A DNA stretch of 64,000 bases from JACJXF01 sp038316435 (GCA_038316435.1 JBBQAQ010000014.1:15700-79699); one strand, 5' to 3'; positions 42,201 through 50,677 are shown, numbered from the stretch's first letter. Translations and numbers: made by a program. The notes: generated by a model not told the origin, from the letters alone.

Positions 42201-43515
42201 GAGCACGGTTAAGAAGAACCGGGTGACCTTTCAGAACGTTTTCAAGAATATCCCAAACAACAGGATCTTTACGATCAACAATTTTCTTTGCTGATTTAAC
42301 CGTTTTTACTATCCCTCTTTCAATAAGTTTACGAATAATAAAGGGTTTATAGAGCTCAGCTGCCATGTCTTTAGGCAGTCCGCATTCGTGCAATTGCAAT
42401 TCAGGACCAACGACAATTACGGAACGAGCTGAATAGTCAACCCTCTTACCCAATAAGTTCTGACGGAACCTACCCTGTTTTCCTTTTAGTGAATCGGAAA
42501 GAGATTTGAGGGGACGGTTTGCATCGGTTTTAACAGCGTTAGCTTTACGTGAATTATCAAACAAAGAATCCACGGATTCCTGAAGCATACGTTTTTCATT
42601 TCTGAGAATAACTTCAGGAGCTTTAATTTCTATAAGTCTCTTAAGCCTGTTATTTCTGATGATAACCCTGCGATACAAGTCATTTAAGTCAGATGTAGCG
42701 AAACGACCACCATCCAAAGGAACAAGCGGGCGCAATTCAGGAGGAATAACTGGAACTACTTTAACGATCATCCATTCAGGACGATTGATTCCTTTTGATT
42801 CGCGGAATGCCTCAACAACCTGAAGACGTTTAAGCGCCTCATTTTTACGCTGTTGTGAAGTTTCGTTTCCTGCTTTGTGACGTAAATCGTATGATAATTT
42901 GTCAAGGTCAAGTCTGCGAAGTAGTTCATAAAGAGCTTCTGCACCCATTCCTGCAACAAATTTATCAGGATGTTCGTCTTCCAGATATTGATTTTCTTTG
43001 GGAAGAGTATCGAGAATGTCGAGGTATTCTTCTTCAGTAAGGAAATCCAGATAGTTAACGCCATCAATCAGTTTTAATCCTGGATTGATAACAACGTACC
43101 TTTCATAATAAATGATGGCATCCAGTTTTTTAGTAGGAAGGCCAAGCAAATATCCAATTTTATTAGGAAGTGAACGGAAATACCAGATATGAGCTACAGG
43201 AACAACCAGTGAAATGTGACCCATTCTTTCGCGCCTTACCTTCTTTTCAGTAACCTCAACACCGCAACGGTCACAAACTATACCTTTATATCTGATTCTC
43301 TTGTACTTACCGCAATGGCACTCGTAATCTTTTACCGGTCCGAAAATTCTCTCGCAAAACAATCCATCGCGCTCAGGTTTGTAGGTACGGTAATTAATAG
43401 TCTCAGGTTTAAGCACTTCGCCACTGGAACGTTCCAGAATTTCTTCGGGTGATGCAAGTCCGATTGAGATCTTATTAAAATTCGATTTTACTTTATTGTC
43501 CCTTCTGAATGACAT
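39214..43515 (-). CDS. rpoC: DNA-directed RNA polymerase subunit beta'
   Basis: The 1433-residue largest subunit of RNA polymerase. The zinc finger CHCGKYKRIRYKGIVCDRCG is near 67-86. The catalytic Mg2+ motif NADFDGDQMAVHLP is in the middle third. The second zinc site CESKKGVCGKCYGRS, the trigger-loop region QSIGEPGTQLTLRTFH and the C-terminal conserved stretch AGTGIRPYQ are present. It lies 73 bases behind rpoB, as usual. The length is typical of Bacteroidota. Confidence 0.98.
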   Translation of the reverse strand: MSFRRDNKVKSNFNKISIGLASPEEILERSSGEVLKPETINYRTYKPERDGLFCERIFGPVKDYECHCGKYKRIRYKGIVCDRCGVEVTEKKVRRERMGHISLVVPVAHIWYFRSLPNKIGYLLGLPTKKLDAIIYYERYVVINPGLKLIDGVNYLDFLTEEEYLDILDTLPKENQYLEDEHPDKFVAGMGAEALYELLRRLDLDKLSYDLRHKAGNETSQQRKNEALKRLQVVEAFRESKGINRPEWMIVKVVPVIPPELRPLVPLDGGRFATSDLNDLYRRVIIRNNRLKRLIEIKAPEVILRNEKRMLQESVDSLFDNSRKANAVKTDANRPLKSLSDSLKGKQGRFRQNLLGKRVDYSARSVIVVGPELQLHECGLPKDMAAELYKPFIIRKLIERGIVKTVKSAKKIVDRKDPVVWDILENVLKGHPVLLNRAPTLHRLGIQAFQPKLIEGKAIQLHPLVCTAFNADFDGDQMAVHLPLGNPAVLEAQILMLASHNILNPANGAPITVPSQDMVLGLYYITKSRKSTKEHVVLGEGLTFYSPEEVIIAYNEKKVHLHAIIKVRIANLIDGKVGYDMIETTVGRVMFNEFVPKKIGYINEILTKKSLRDIIGNVLKSAGTAATARFLDDIKNLGFQMAFRGGLSFNLDDVIVPAEKEVLVNEGYEQVDEVLANYNAGFITNNERYNQIIDIWTHTNAKLTQTLMKQLSSDNQGFNPVYMMLDSGARGSKEQIRQLSGMRGLMAKPQKSGSTGSEIIENPILSNFKEGLSVLEYFISTHGARKGLADTALKTADAGYLTRRLVDVSQDVIINEHDCGTLRGLVATAIKKSEEVVETLYERILGRTAVHGVYHPLTGELVVAAGDEITEAIARVIEESPIEQVEIRSVLTCESKKGVCGKCYGRSLATGNMVQIGEAAGVIAAQSIGEPGTQLTLRTFHVGGTASSITFESSIVSKYDGIANIDECRTVSKTDNATGEKVDIVIGRLAELRITDKNTGIALTTHNIPYGSKLFIKPGAEVKKKDLICEWDPYNAVIITEVDGRISFENVIDGITFREESDEQTGYREKVIIETRDKTKNPGIRIVNKDNEVLKSYNLPVGAHISVNESDKVLAGDILVKIPRAVGKSGDITGGLPRVTELFEARNPSNPAVVSEIDGEVSFGKVKRGNREIIIQSKAGELMKYLVPLSKQILVQENDYVRAGMPLSDGAITPSDILAIKGPTKVQEYIVNEVQEVYRLQGVKINDKHFEIIVRQMMRKVEIVDQGDTKFLEKQIVDKWEFMDENDWIFGKKVVIEPGDSQNLYPGQIITARKLRDENSMLRRKDMKLIEAREAIPATSSQILQGITRASLQTKSWFSAASFQETTKVLNEAAIHGKIDYLEGLKENVIVGHLIPAGTGIRPYQNLVVGSREEYEKMRAGATAGVLKTETEE

Positions 43516-43558
43516 ATATTGAAGATTAATAATTGTTTAAAACAAAACAAATTGTAAT

Positions 43559-43582
43559 ATTCTCCGACTTATGCCGGAGAAT
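43559..43582 (-). other. Intergenic hairpin between rpoB and rpoC
   Basis: An 8-bp perfect stem ATTCTCCG/CGGAGAAT with an 8-base loop lies 7 bases after the rpoB stop codon. No T-run follows on the minus strand, so it is more likely an RNA processing or stability element than a terminator. Confidence 0.4.
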
Positions 43583-43588
43583 CTGAAA

Positions 43589-46500
43589 TTAGATAAGGTT
43601 CACGCTCAAACCAAGACCTCTGAGTTCGTGTAAGAGAACATTCAGAGATTCAGGAATTCCAGCGGGAGGCATTGGTTCGCCCTTAACGATTGCTTCATAG
43701 GCTTTCGCACGGCCAACAACGTCATCGGATTTGATTGTAAGAATTTCCTGGAGAATATTGGATGCCCCGAATGCTTCGAGTGCCCAAACCTCCATTTCAC
43801 CAAATCTCTGACCTCCAAACTGTGCTTTACCACCAAGAGGCTGCTGAGTGATAAGTGAGTATGGTCCGATTGAACGGGCATGCATCTTATCATCAACCAT
43901 ATGACCCAGTTTCAGCATATAGATAATACCTACAGTTGCTGGCTGGTCAAAACGGTCACCGGTACCTCCATCATAAAGGTAAGTCTTACCAAACCGTGGC
44001 AATCCTGCTTTAGTGGTATAATCGGTAATTTCTGAAATTTTTGCTCCATCGAAAATTGGAGTTGCAAACTTCATATCCAGTTTCATACCTGCCCAAGCAA
44101 GAACAGTTTCGTAAATCTGTCCAAGGTTCATACGGGAAGGTACACCAAGAGGGTTAAGAACGATATCTACAGGAGTACCATCTTCGAGGAAAGGCATATC
44201 TTCGTCGCGAACGATTCTGGCAACAATACCCTTGTTACCGTGGCGACCAGCCATTTTATCTCCAACAGTGATTTTCCTTTTCTTAGCAACATACACTTTT
44301 GCAAGTCGAACAATACCTGTAGGTAGTTCATCACCAATTGTGATATTATATTTCTTCCTCTTATAAGTTCCGTCGAGCTCCTTATATTTGATAAGGTAAT
44401 TATGCAGAAGGTTTTTAATGGTATCGTTTTTATCTTTATCAGTGGTCCATTTGCTGGGGTTGACATTGTTAAAATCGATTTCCTGAAGAGTCTTCTGAGT
44501 AAACTTAACGCCTTTAGCGATAATATCTACAGCATAATAATCTTTCACACCCTGTGAAGTTTTTCCGTTAACAAGAATGAAAAGTTTGTCAACCAGTTTA
44601 CTTCTAAGGTCTTCGATGCTTCTTGTGAATTCCTCATCAATTTTATCGATGATTGGTTTGGTAGTAACCTTAGCTTTTCTGTCTTTCATTGAACGGGAGA
44701 AAAGTTTTTTATCGATTACCACACCAAATAAAGAAGGGCCAGCTTTCAGTGATGCATCTTTAACGTCACCCGCTTTGTCGCCGAAGATAGCTCTAAGAAG
44801 TTTTTCTTCAGGTGAAGGATCAGATTCTCCTTTTGGAGTAATCTTTCCGATAAGAATATCGCCAGGTTTTACTTCAGCACCGATGCGGATAAGTCCGTTT
44901 TCGTCAAGATTTTTAGTGGCTTCTTCAGATACGTTGGGGATATCAGACGTAAGTTCTTCAAGACCTCGTTTGGTATCTCTAACTTCGAGAAGGTATTCAT
45001 CAACATGGATAGAAGTGAAAACATCTTCACGAACCAGACGTTCAGAAAGAACGATTGCATCCTCAAAGTTGTAACCTTTCCAAGGCATGAATGCCACCAT
45101 AAGGTTTCTACCCAGAGCAAGTTCTCCGTTTTGAGTTGCATAACCTTCGGTGAGTATTTCGCCGATTTTTACCTTCTGACCTTTTGAAACAATTGGCGAA
45201 AGGTTAACACATGTACTCTGATTTGTTTTTTTGAATTTCGGAAGTTTGTAGCGTTTGATGTCATCATCGAAACTAACAAATTTCTCTTCTTCAGATCTTG
45301 AATACCGAATTACGATTTCGTTAGCATCAACAAATTCCACAACACCATCACCTTCTGCAAGCACCTGAAGACGGGAGTCGCGCACAACAACGTGTTCGAT
45401 ACCTGTTCCAACAATTGGAGCTTCAGGGTGAATAAGTGGTACAGCTTGGCGCATCATGTTAGATCCCATGAGTGCGCGGTTGGCATCATCGTGCTCGAGG
45501 AAAGGAATGAGAGATGCTGCTATTGATGCGATTTGGTTAGGAGCAACGTCCATAAGTCCAACTCCTTCTTTATCAGAAAGAGGGAAGTCACCGTTAAAAC
45601 GGGTTTTCACCTTCTGATTTTCGAAGTTTCCTTTTTCATCAAAAGGAGCATTTGCCTGAGCAATAATTTGTTCTTCTTCTTCCTCTGCACTCAGGTAGAT
45701 AATTCCACCATCGCTAAGGTCGATTTTTCCAGCTTCAACTTTACGGTATGGCGTTTCAATAAAACCAAGGTTATTGATTTTCGCAAATACGCAAAGAGAA
45801 GAAATAAGTCCGATGTTTGGACCTTCAGGAGTTTCAATCGGGCAAAGGCGTCCGTAATGGGTATAGTGAACATCACGTACCTCAAAACCAGCTCTTTCTC
45901 TGGACAAACCGCCAGGCCCGAGTGCGGATAAACGACGTTTGTGCGTCATTTCCGAAAGTGGGTTGGTTTGGTCCATGAACTGTGACAGCTGGTTGGTACC
46001 AAAGAATGAGTTGATAACGGAAGAGAGAGTTTTTGAGTTAATCAGATCGATAGGTGTAAAGACCTCATTATCTCTGACGTTCATACGTTCGCGAATAGTT
46101 CTTGCCATTCTGGCGAGACCAACGCTGAACTGGTTCATCAGCTGCTCTCCAACTGTTCTAACCCTTCTGTTACTAAGGTGATCGATATCATCAACATCAG
46201 ATTTTGAGTTGATCAGTTCGATCAGGTATTTTATAATCGCGATGATATCCTGTTTAGTAAGAACTTTGGTATCATTAGCGATATCGAGATTCAGTTTTTT
46301 ATTGATTCTGTAACGTCCAACTTCACCTAAGTCGTAACGTTTATCTGAGAAAAAGAGTTTGTCGATAACATCCCTTGCAGTAGCTTCATCGGGAGGCTCG
46401 GAATTTCTGAGCTGGCGATAAATATGCAGGACAGCTTCTTTTTCTGAGTTACATGGATCTTTTTGCAGCGTATTGTAAATAATTGCAAAATCGATCATGT

Positions 46501-47401
46501 TAGCTGTTTCCTTATGAAGCAGAATTGTTTTTGCTCCGGAATCAACGATCAGGTCAATATGTTCGTTTTCGAGAACGGTTTCACGGTCAATGATTACTTC
46601 ATTTCTTTCAATTGAAACCACCTCACCTGTATCCTCGTCAACGAAGTCTTCTGTCCAGGTTTTGAGAACCCTTGCAGCAAGTCGATGTCCGACGAGTTTT
46701 TTAAGAGCAGTTTTAGAAACTTTGATTTCATCAGCGAGATCAAATATTTCCAGAATATCTTTATCACTTTCGTAACCAATTGCGCGGAGCAGGGTAGTTA
46801 CAGGAAGTTTTTTCTTACGGTCGATATAAGCGTACATGACATTATTAATGTCGGTAGCAAATTCGATCCATGAACCTTTAAATGGGATAATTCTAGCGGA
46901 GTAGAGTTTTGTTCCATTTGCATGGAGACTTTGTCCGAAGAACACACCAGGTGAACGGTGGAGTTGGGAAACTACAACTCTTTCAGCGCCATTAACTATA
47001 AATACGCCTCTAGCAGTCATATATGGAACTGTACCCAGGTAAACATCCTGAATAACGGTATCGAAGTCTTCGTGCTCCGGATCCGTGCAATACAGTTTCA
47101 ATTTTGCTTTAAGAGGTACGCTATAGGTTAACCCGCGCTCTATGCATTCGTCGATAGAATATCTGGGAGGGTCAACGTAGTAGTCAAGGAATTCCAGAAC
47201 AAAATTATTTCTGGTATCAGAAATTGGGAAGTTTTCCTGGAATACCTGGAAAAGGCCTTCTCTTTTTCTGTTTTCAGGAGTTGTTTCGAGTTGAAAAAAG
47301 TCTCTGAATGATTTCAATTGCACTTCCAAAAAATCGGGATATTCGAGTTGATTTTTGTTGGAAGAAAAACTAATCCTCTGATTTGTTTTAATGCTTGACA
47401 T
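43589..47401 (-). CDS. rpoB: DNA-directed RNA polymerase subunit beta
   Basis: The 1270-residue beta subunit. Recognisable are the rifampicin-pocket region FFGTNQLSQFMDQTNPLSE, then HKRRLSALGPGGLSRERAG and RLCPIETPEGPNIGLI, the C-terminal GDKMAGRHGNKG and the KAQFGGQRFGEMEVWALEA motif. At the resistance positions the cluster reads as wild type (QLSQFMDQTNPLSE, HKRRLSALG). It is separated from rplL by a 117-base spacer containing an attenuator-like hairpin. Confidence 0.98.
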   Translation of the reverse strand: MSSIKTNQRISFSSNKNQLEYPDFLEVQLKSFRDFFQLETTPENRKREGLFQVFQENFPISDTRNNFVLEFLDYYVDPPRYSIDECIERGLTYSVPLKAKLKLYCTDPEHEDFDTVIQDVYLGTVPYMTARGVFIVNGAERVVVSQLHRSPGVFFGQSLHANGTKLYSARIIPFKGSWIEFATDINNVMYAYIDRKKKLPVTTLLRAIGYESDKDILEIFDLADEIKVSKTALKKLVGHRLAARVLKTWTEDFVDEDTGEVVSIERNEVIIDRETVLENEHIDLIVDSGAKTILLHKETANMIDFAIIYNTLQKDPCNSEKEAVLHIYRQLRNSEPPDEATARDVIDKLFFSDKRYDLGEVGRYRINKKLNLDIANDTKVLTKQDIIAIIKYLIELINSKSDVDDIDHLSNRRVRTVGEQLMNQFSVGLARMARTIRERMNVRDNEVFTPIDLINSKTLSSVINSFFGTNQLSQFMDQTNPLSEMTHKRRLSALGPGGLSRERAGFEVRDVHYTHYGRLCPIETPEGPNIGLISSLCVFAKINNLGFIETPYRKVEAGKIDLSDGGIIYLSAEEEEEQIIAQANAPFDEKGNFENQKVKTRFNGDFPLSDKEGVGLMDVAPNQIASIAASLIPFLEHDDANRALMGSNMMRQAVPLIHPEAPIVGTGIEHVVVRDSRLQVLAEGDGVVEFVDANEIVIRYSRSEEEKFVSFDDDIKRYKLPKFKKTNQSTCVNLSPIVSKGQKVKIGEILTEGYATQNGELALGRNLMVAFMPWKGYNFEDAIVLSERLVREDVFTSIHVDEYLLEVRDTKRGLEELTSDIPNVSEEATKNLDENGLIRIGAEVKPGDILIGKITPKGESDPSPEEKLLRAIFGDKAGDVKDASLKAGPSLFGVVIDKKLFSRSMKDRKAKVTTKPIIDKIDEEFTRSIEDLRSKLVDKLFILVNGKTSQGVKDYYAVDIIAKGVKFTQKTLQEIDFNNVNPSKWTTDKDKNDTIKNLLHNYLIKYKELDGTYKRKKYNITIGDELPTGIVRLAKVYVAKKRKITVGDKMAGRHGNKGIVARIVRDEDMPFLEDGTPVDIVLNPLGVPSRMNLGQIYETVLAWAGMKLDMKFATPIFDGAKISEITDYTTKAGLPRFGKTYLYDGGTGDRFDQPATVGIIYMLKLGHMVDDKMHARSIGPYSLITQQPLGGKAQFGGQRFGEMEVWALEAFGASNILQEILTIKSDDVVGRAKAYEAIVKGEPMPPAGIPESLNVLLHELRGLGLSVNLI

Positions 47402-47442
47402 GTATGATTTGGGATTATATTGAACTTAAACTAATAAAATAG

Positions 47443-47515
47443 CAAAAAGGCTTAGAATCCAGCCCGACTATTTTCGGTCTGGGATTCTAAACCCTGAAAG
47501 TGTTTATAAGCCTTT
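47443..47515 (-). promoter_or_regulatory. Attenuator-like structure between rplL and rpoB
   Basis: On the minus strand a long stem (47490-47475 pairing with 47468-47452, TTAGAATCC outer arms) is followed by GCC and five T (47447-47443). A second perfect 9-bp pairing, TAAGCCTTT-type, joins 47507-47515 with 47446-47454 and would compete with or cap the first. A partial terminator here would lower rpoBC transcription relative to the stalk proteins, as in Escherichia coli. Confidence 0.65.
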
Positions 47516-47518
47516 GCC

Positions 47519-47896
47519 TTATTTAAGTTCAACTTCTGCTCCTGCTTCGATTAATTGTGCTTTTAAAGATTCTGCTTCGTCTTTAGATACACCTTCTTTG
47601 ATAGGTGCAGGTGCAGCATCAACAACTGCTTTTGCTTCTTTAAGACCTAAGCCAGTCAGATCTTTTACTAATTTAACGATTTGGAGTTTTGCGGGACCAG
47701 CACTTTTCAAAATAACATCAAAAGTTGATTTCTCAGCTACTTCAGGGGCTTCGCCACCAGCAGCAGGGCCTGCAACAGCAACTGCAGCAGCAGCTGGTTC
47801 AATTCCGTATTTATCTTTTAAAACTGAAAGTAATTCGTTTACTTCTTTAACTGTCAATTCAACTAACTGACCTGCAAGTACATTAATATCTGCCAT
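47519..47896 (-). CDS. rplL: Ribosomal protein bL12 (L7/L12)
   Basis: The 125-residue stalk protein recruits translation factors. It has an N-terminal dimerisation helix (LAGQLVELTVKEVNELLSVL), an Ala/Pro-rich hinge (about 34-52) and the C-terminal domain with FDVILKSAGPAKLQIVKLVK and GLGLKEAKAVVDAAP. It follows rplJ (30-base gap) as in most bacteria. Confidence 0.97.
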   Translation of the reverse strand: MADINVLAGQLVELTVKEVNELLSVLKDKYGIEPAAAAVAVAGPAAGGEAPEVAEKSTFDVILKSAGPAKLQIVKLVKDLTGLGLKEAKAVVDAAPAPIKEGVSKDEAESLKAQLIEAGAEVELK

Positions 47897-47926
47897 CGTA
47901 TTTAATTTTAGAAATGTTATTAAAAA

Positions 47927-48445
47927 TTATTCTTTTTCTGATAATGTTTTGAGTGCTCCTGCGAGGTTACGTCCAGGTGCAGAGATTGCTGAAAGCAAGC
48001 CCTTCATTGGAGACTGCAGTAACATTAAAACATCACCGATAAGTTCTTCCTTAGATTTTATGCTGGAAAGAGCATCGAGTTGATTATCACCGATGTAAAT
48101 CGATTCTTCCACCCAAGCTGCCTTAAGAATTGGTTTCTCATTCTTTCTGCGAAACTCTTTAATAAGTTTTGCAGGCAGGCTGTTCGTTTCTGTGAACATT
48201 ATGGATGTTGAATCTTTCAATACATCAAACAGCGGTGAATAGTCAACACTAGACTTTTCGAGTGCTTTTCTAAGGAGGGTATTTTTGACAACCAGCAACT
48301 GGATTTGTTTCTCAAAGCATTTTCTTCTGAGTTTAGATGTCTGTTCTGCGTTCAGATTGGAGATATCTGTCAGATAAAAATGTTTTGTGTTTGCGATCCG
48401 TTGGGCGAGATCGTCAATTATTACGTCCTTTTCTTCTCTTCTCAT
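47927..48445 (-). CDS. rplJ: Ribosomal protein uL10
   Basis: The 172-residue base of the ribosomal stalk. NLNAEQTSKLRRKCFEKQ and LVVKNTLLRKALE in the N-terminal half contact 23S rRNA. The C-terminal helix, which anchors L12 dimers, is short (AGALKTLSEKE). The order rplA-rplJ-rplL is conserved. The protein usually represses its own mRNA leader. The 27-base gap to rplA is too short to show a separate leader. Confidence 0.96.
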   Translation of the reverse strand: MRREEKDVIIDDLAQRIANTKHFYLTDISNLNAEQTSKLRRKCFEKQIQLLVVKNTLLRKALEKSSVDYSPLFDVLKDSTSIMFTETNSLPAKLIKEFRRKNEKPILKAAWVEESIYIGDNQLDALSSIKSKEELIGDVLMLLQSPMKGLLSAISAPGRNLAGALKTLSEKE

Positions 48446-48472
48446 AATATAGAGATCTTTTCGCTGTTTAAA

Positions 48473-49168
48473 TTATTCTTCAATAGCTTTTGTATCTACT
48501 TTGATACCTGGGCTCATAGTACTGGACATATAGATACTTTTAATATAAGTACCTTTTGCAGAGGAGGGTTTAAGCTTAACAATGGTAGAGATAAACTCTT
48601 TTGCATTGTCGGCTATTTGCTCGGGATTAAAAGAGGCTTTTCCGATTGAGGAGTGAATAATGCCGAATTTATCAACTTTAAAGTCGATTTTTCCCATTTT
48701 CACTTCTTTTACGGCTTTACCTACTTCCATTGTAACTGTTCCGCTTTTAGGGTTGGGCATAAGTCCTCTGGGACCTAATACTCTACCAAGCTTTCCAATT
48801 TTACCCATTACAGAGGGCATTGTGATGATAACATCAATGTCGGTCCAACCTTTTTCGATTTTCTCAACATAATCATCAAGTCCTACGTAATCAGCACCGG
48901 CTTCTTTGGCTTCCTCGACTTTTTCGGGGGGACAAAGAACCAATACCCTGACCTGTTTACCTGTACCGTGAGGAAGGGTAACAACGCCTCTAACCATTTG
49001 ATTAGCTTTTCTGGGGTCAACACCTAAACGAACATCGATATCCACTGAGGAATCGAATTTTGCTTTGGTTATTTCCTTAACCAGTACGGCTGCTTCATCA
49101 AGTTTGTAGGCTTTTTCAACTTCGATTTTCTCTAAAGCTAACTTCCTATTTTTAGTAAGTCTGGTCAT
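48473..49168 (-). CDS. rplA: Ribosomal protein uL1
   Basis: The 231-residue L1 stalk protein. It has FDSSVDIDVRLGVDPRKANQ, then VRGVVTLPHGTGK, the middle domain GRVLGPRGLMPNPKSGTVT and the closing segment KGTYIKSIYMSSTMSPGIKVD. It aids release of deacylated tRNA and commonly autoregulates the rplK-rplA mRNA. It lies 12 bases after rplK. Confidence 0.97.
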   Translation of the reverse strand: MTRLTKNRKLALEKIEVEKAYKLDEAAVLVKEITKAKFDSSVDIDVRLGVDPRKANQMVRGVVTLPHGTGKQVRVLVLCPPEKVEEAKEAGADYVGLDDYVEKIEKGWTDIDVIITMPSVMGKIGKLGRVLGPRGLMPNPKSGTVTMEVGKAVKEVKMGKIDFKVDKFGIIHSSIGKASFNPEQIADNAKEFISTIVKLKPSSAKGTYIKSIYMSSTMSPGIKVDTKAIEE

Positions 49169-49180
49169 TGTGAATTTTTG

Positions 49181-49624
49181 TTAAATGTTTGACGGGAATT
49201 CTCCTACTACAGTTATTCCCATGCTCCTGGCTGTTCCGGCAACCATTTTCATTGCAGATTTGACGGTAAAGGCGTTAAGATCGGCCATTTTGCTTTCAGC
49301 AATAGTTTTCACCTGGTCCCAGTTTACCGAAGCCACCTTATTACGGTTTGGCTCTGGTGAACCTTTTTTCAACTTTGATATTTCCATCAATTGCACTGCT
49401 ACCGGTGGAGTCTTAACAATAAAATCAAACGACTTATCGGAATAAACCGTTATGATCACAGGTAATAACTTACCTGCCTGATCCTGTGTCCTAGCATTGA
49501 ATTGCTTGCAGAATTCCATGATGTTCACTCCTTTTGATCCCAATGCGGGGCCAACAGGCGGTGAAGGGTTTGCAGCCCCACCACGAATCTGCAACTTTAT
49601 CTTACTATCTACTTCTTTTGCCAT
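49181..49624 (-). CDS. rplK: Ribosomal protein uL11
   Basis: The 147-residue protein binds the GTPase-centre RNA. KLQIRGGAANPSPPVGPALG with GVNIMEFCKQFNARTQ is the N-terminal domain. The C-terminal RNA-binding domain has LNAFTVKSAMKMVAGTARSM. A 106-base spacer separates it from nusG, and rplA follows after 12 bases. Confidence 0.97.
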   Translation of the reverse strand: MAKEVDSKIKLQIRGGAANPSPPVGPALGSKGVNIMEFCKQFNARTQDQAGKLLPVIITVYSDKSFDFIVKTPPVAVQLMEISKLKKGSPEPNRNKVASVNWDQVKTIAESKMADLNAFTVKSAMKMVAGTARSMGITVVGEFPSNI

Positions 49625-49730
49625 GATCTGCTTTAATTTATTTTAGATTACCGGTTTTCATCTTTTTGATTTCGCACAGGAAGCATTAATTGGATGTACG
49701 TAAATAAAACGATGAATATTTTAAATTTCT

Positions 49731-50282
49731 TTATCCTTCTTTTTCAACTTGCATAAAACTCAGTTCGAGAGGTGTTTTTCTTCCGAAAATCTTAACCATA
49801 ACTTTGAGTTTCTTCTTTTCTTCATTCACTTCTTCAATAACTCCAGTAAAACTGTTGAAGGGTCCATCAGTAACCTTAACTGTTTCTCCCACGAAGAATG
49901 GAACATTGAGTTCTTCATCGTTGGCAGCCAGTTCATCGACTTTACCAAGAATTCTGTTTACTTCACTGGTTCTAAGAGGGGTTGGTGTTTCATCACCTTT
50001 GGCTCCAAGGAATCCAATAACGTTAGTTATATTTTTTAAGATATGAGGTATCTCTCCCATGAGAGCTGCCTCAATGAGAACATATCCGGGAAAGTAATTT
50101 CTTTCCTTACTTATTTTTTTACCGTTTCTGATCTGGTAAACCTTTTCGGTTGGAATCAGAACCTGAGAAATATAATCCTGCAGGTTGAGTCTTGCAACTT
50201 CGCTATCAATTTGTTCTTTAACTTTTTTCTCTTTCCCACCGATAGCTCTGATAACATACCACTTCTTTTCAATATCGCTCAT
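49731..50282 (-). CDS. nusG: Transcription elongation/termination factor NusG
   Basis: The 183-residue protein has the NGN domain (KWYVIRAIGGKEKKVKEQID, later NYFPGYVLIEA) that clamps RNA polymerase and a C-terminal KOW domain (VGETVKVTDGPFNSFTGVIEEV) that contacts Rho or S10. It follows secE by 20 bases. The linker between domains (about 100-125) is of normal length, so it is the housekeeping NusG and not the UpxY/RfaH type found in capsule loci. Confidence 0.97.
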   Translation of the reverse strand: MSDIEKKWYVIRAIGGKEKKVKEQIDSEVARLNLQDYISQVLIPTEKVYQIRNGKKISKERNYFPGYVLIEAALMGEIPHILKNITNVIGFLGAKGDETPTPLRTSEVNRILGKVDELAANDEELNVPFFVGETVKVTDGPFNSFTGVIEEVNEEKKKLKVMVKIFGRKTPLELSFMQVEKEG

Positions 50283-50302
50283 TTACCCGTTTAAAAGAAT
50301 GA

Positions 50303-50485
50303 TTAATATAATAGTTTCAGAAGGTTTTCAAAGCTGATGTCCATAGCAAATACGACCATCGCGATAATAACGGTAGCTACCATAACAATGATAGCACTGT
50401 TCTGCAGTTCCTTCCAGCTGGGCCAGGTCACTTTATAGATAAGTTCTTTAAAGGCCTCTTCGAAATAGATACTGATTTTTCTCAT
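50303..50485 (-). CDS. secE: Preprotein translocase subunit SecE
   Basis: A 60-residue single-span SecE. I start at the ATG at 50485 (MRKISIYFEEAFKELIYKVT), because the longer frame runs back into the tRNA-Trp gene. The conserved cytoplasmic KVTWPSWKEL amphipathic segment is followed by one membrane helix (AIIVMVATVIIAMVVFAM). It lies between tRNA-Trp and nusG, the normal Bacteroidota order. It is part of the SecYEG channel in the inner membrane. Confidence 0.95.
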   Translation of the reverse strand: MRKISIYFEEAFKELIYKVTWPSWKELQNSAIIVMVATVIIAMVVFAMDISFENLLKLLY

Positions 50486-50499
50486 ATTAATGAAGTTTG

Positions 50500-50572
50500 C
50501 ACGGGAGGAGCGACTCGAACGCCCGACACCTGGTTTTGGAGACCAGTGCTCTACCAACTGAGCTACACCCGT
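50500..50572 (-). tRNA. tRNA-Trp (CCA)
   Basis: A full cloverleaf on the minus strand: acceptor ACGGGTG/CTCCCGT with one T-T mismatch, D-arm with AGCTCAGTTGGTAGAGC, anticodon stem CTGGT/ACCAG around a loop with CCA, and T-loop TTCGAGT. CCA is not encoded at the 3' end. It sits between tuf and secE, as in most Bacteroidota. Confidence 0.95.
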
Positions 50573-50591
50573 GTTTGAGTGGTCAAAACCA

Positions 50592-50614
50592 AATCACGAT
50601 CAAAAATCGTGATT
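50592..50614 (-). other. Hairpin between tuf and tRNA-Trp
   Basis: A perfect 9-bp stem AATCACGAT/ATCGTGATT with a 5-base loop lies 20 bases before the tRNA-Trp 5' end. It has no T-run. It may be a processing site that separates the tRNA from the tuf mRNA. Confidence 0.4.
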
Positions 50615-50616
50615 GC

Positions 50617-50632
50617 GGTGCTCTACACCCGT
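50617..50632 (-). repeat. Fragment resembling a deleted copy of the tRNA-Trp 5' end
   Basis: The 16 bases GGTGCTCTACACCCGT match the tRNA-Trp 5' half (plus-strand GTGCTCTAC, then ACACCCGT) with 12 bases removed between two CTAC direct repeats. The fragment lies 45 bases upstream of the real gene in the direction of transcription. It is short, so chance cannot be excluded. Confidence 0.35.
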
Positions 50633-50639
50633 ATTATAA

Positions 50640-50677
50640 AAATAAACCATCAGGACAGCACAAAAGTTCTGTCCTGA
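50640..50677 (-). terminator. Terminator or attenuator behind tuf
   Basis: A perfect 9-bp stem TCAGGACAG/CTGTCCTGA with a 10-base loop (50650-50677) lies 13 bases after the tuf stop. On the minus strand it is followed by TGGTTTATTTTTAT, an imperfect T-tract. Partial read-through into tRNA-Trp and secE is plausible. Confidence 0.6.

Noticed and set aside
44577..45074. A 165-codon plus-strand frame inside rpoB
   Set aside because: It lies antisense within a strictly conserved part of rpoB. Its Ser-rich translation is typical of reverse complement of coding DNA.
50486..50557. Longer N-terminus for SecE starting at 50557
   Set aside because: The extra 24 codons lie inside the tRNA-Trp gene. The ATG at 50485 gives the normal SecE length.
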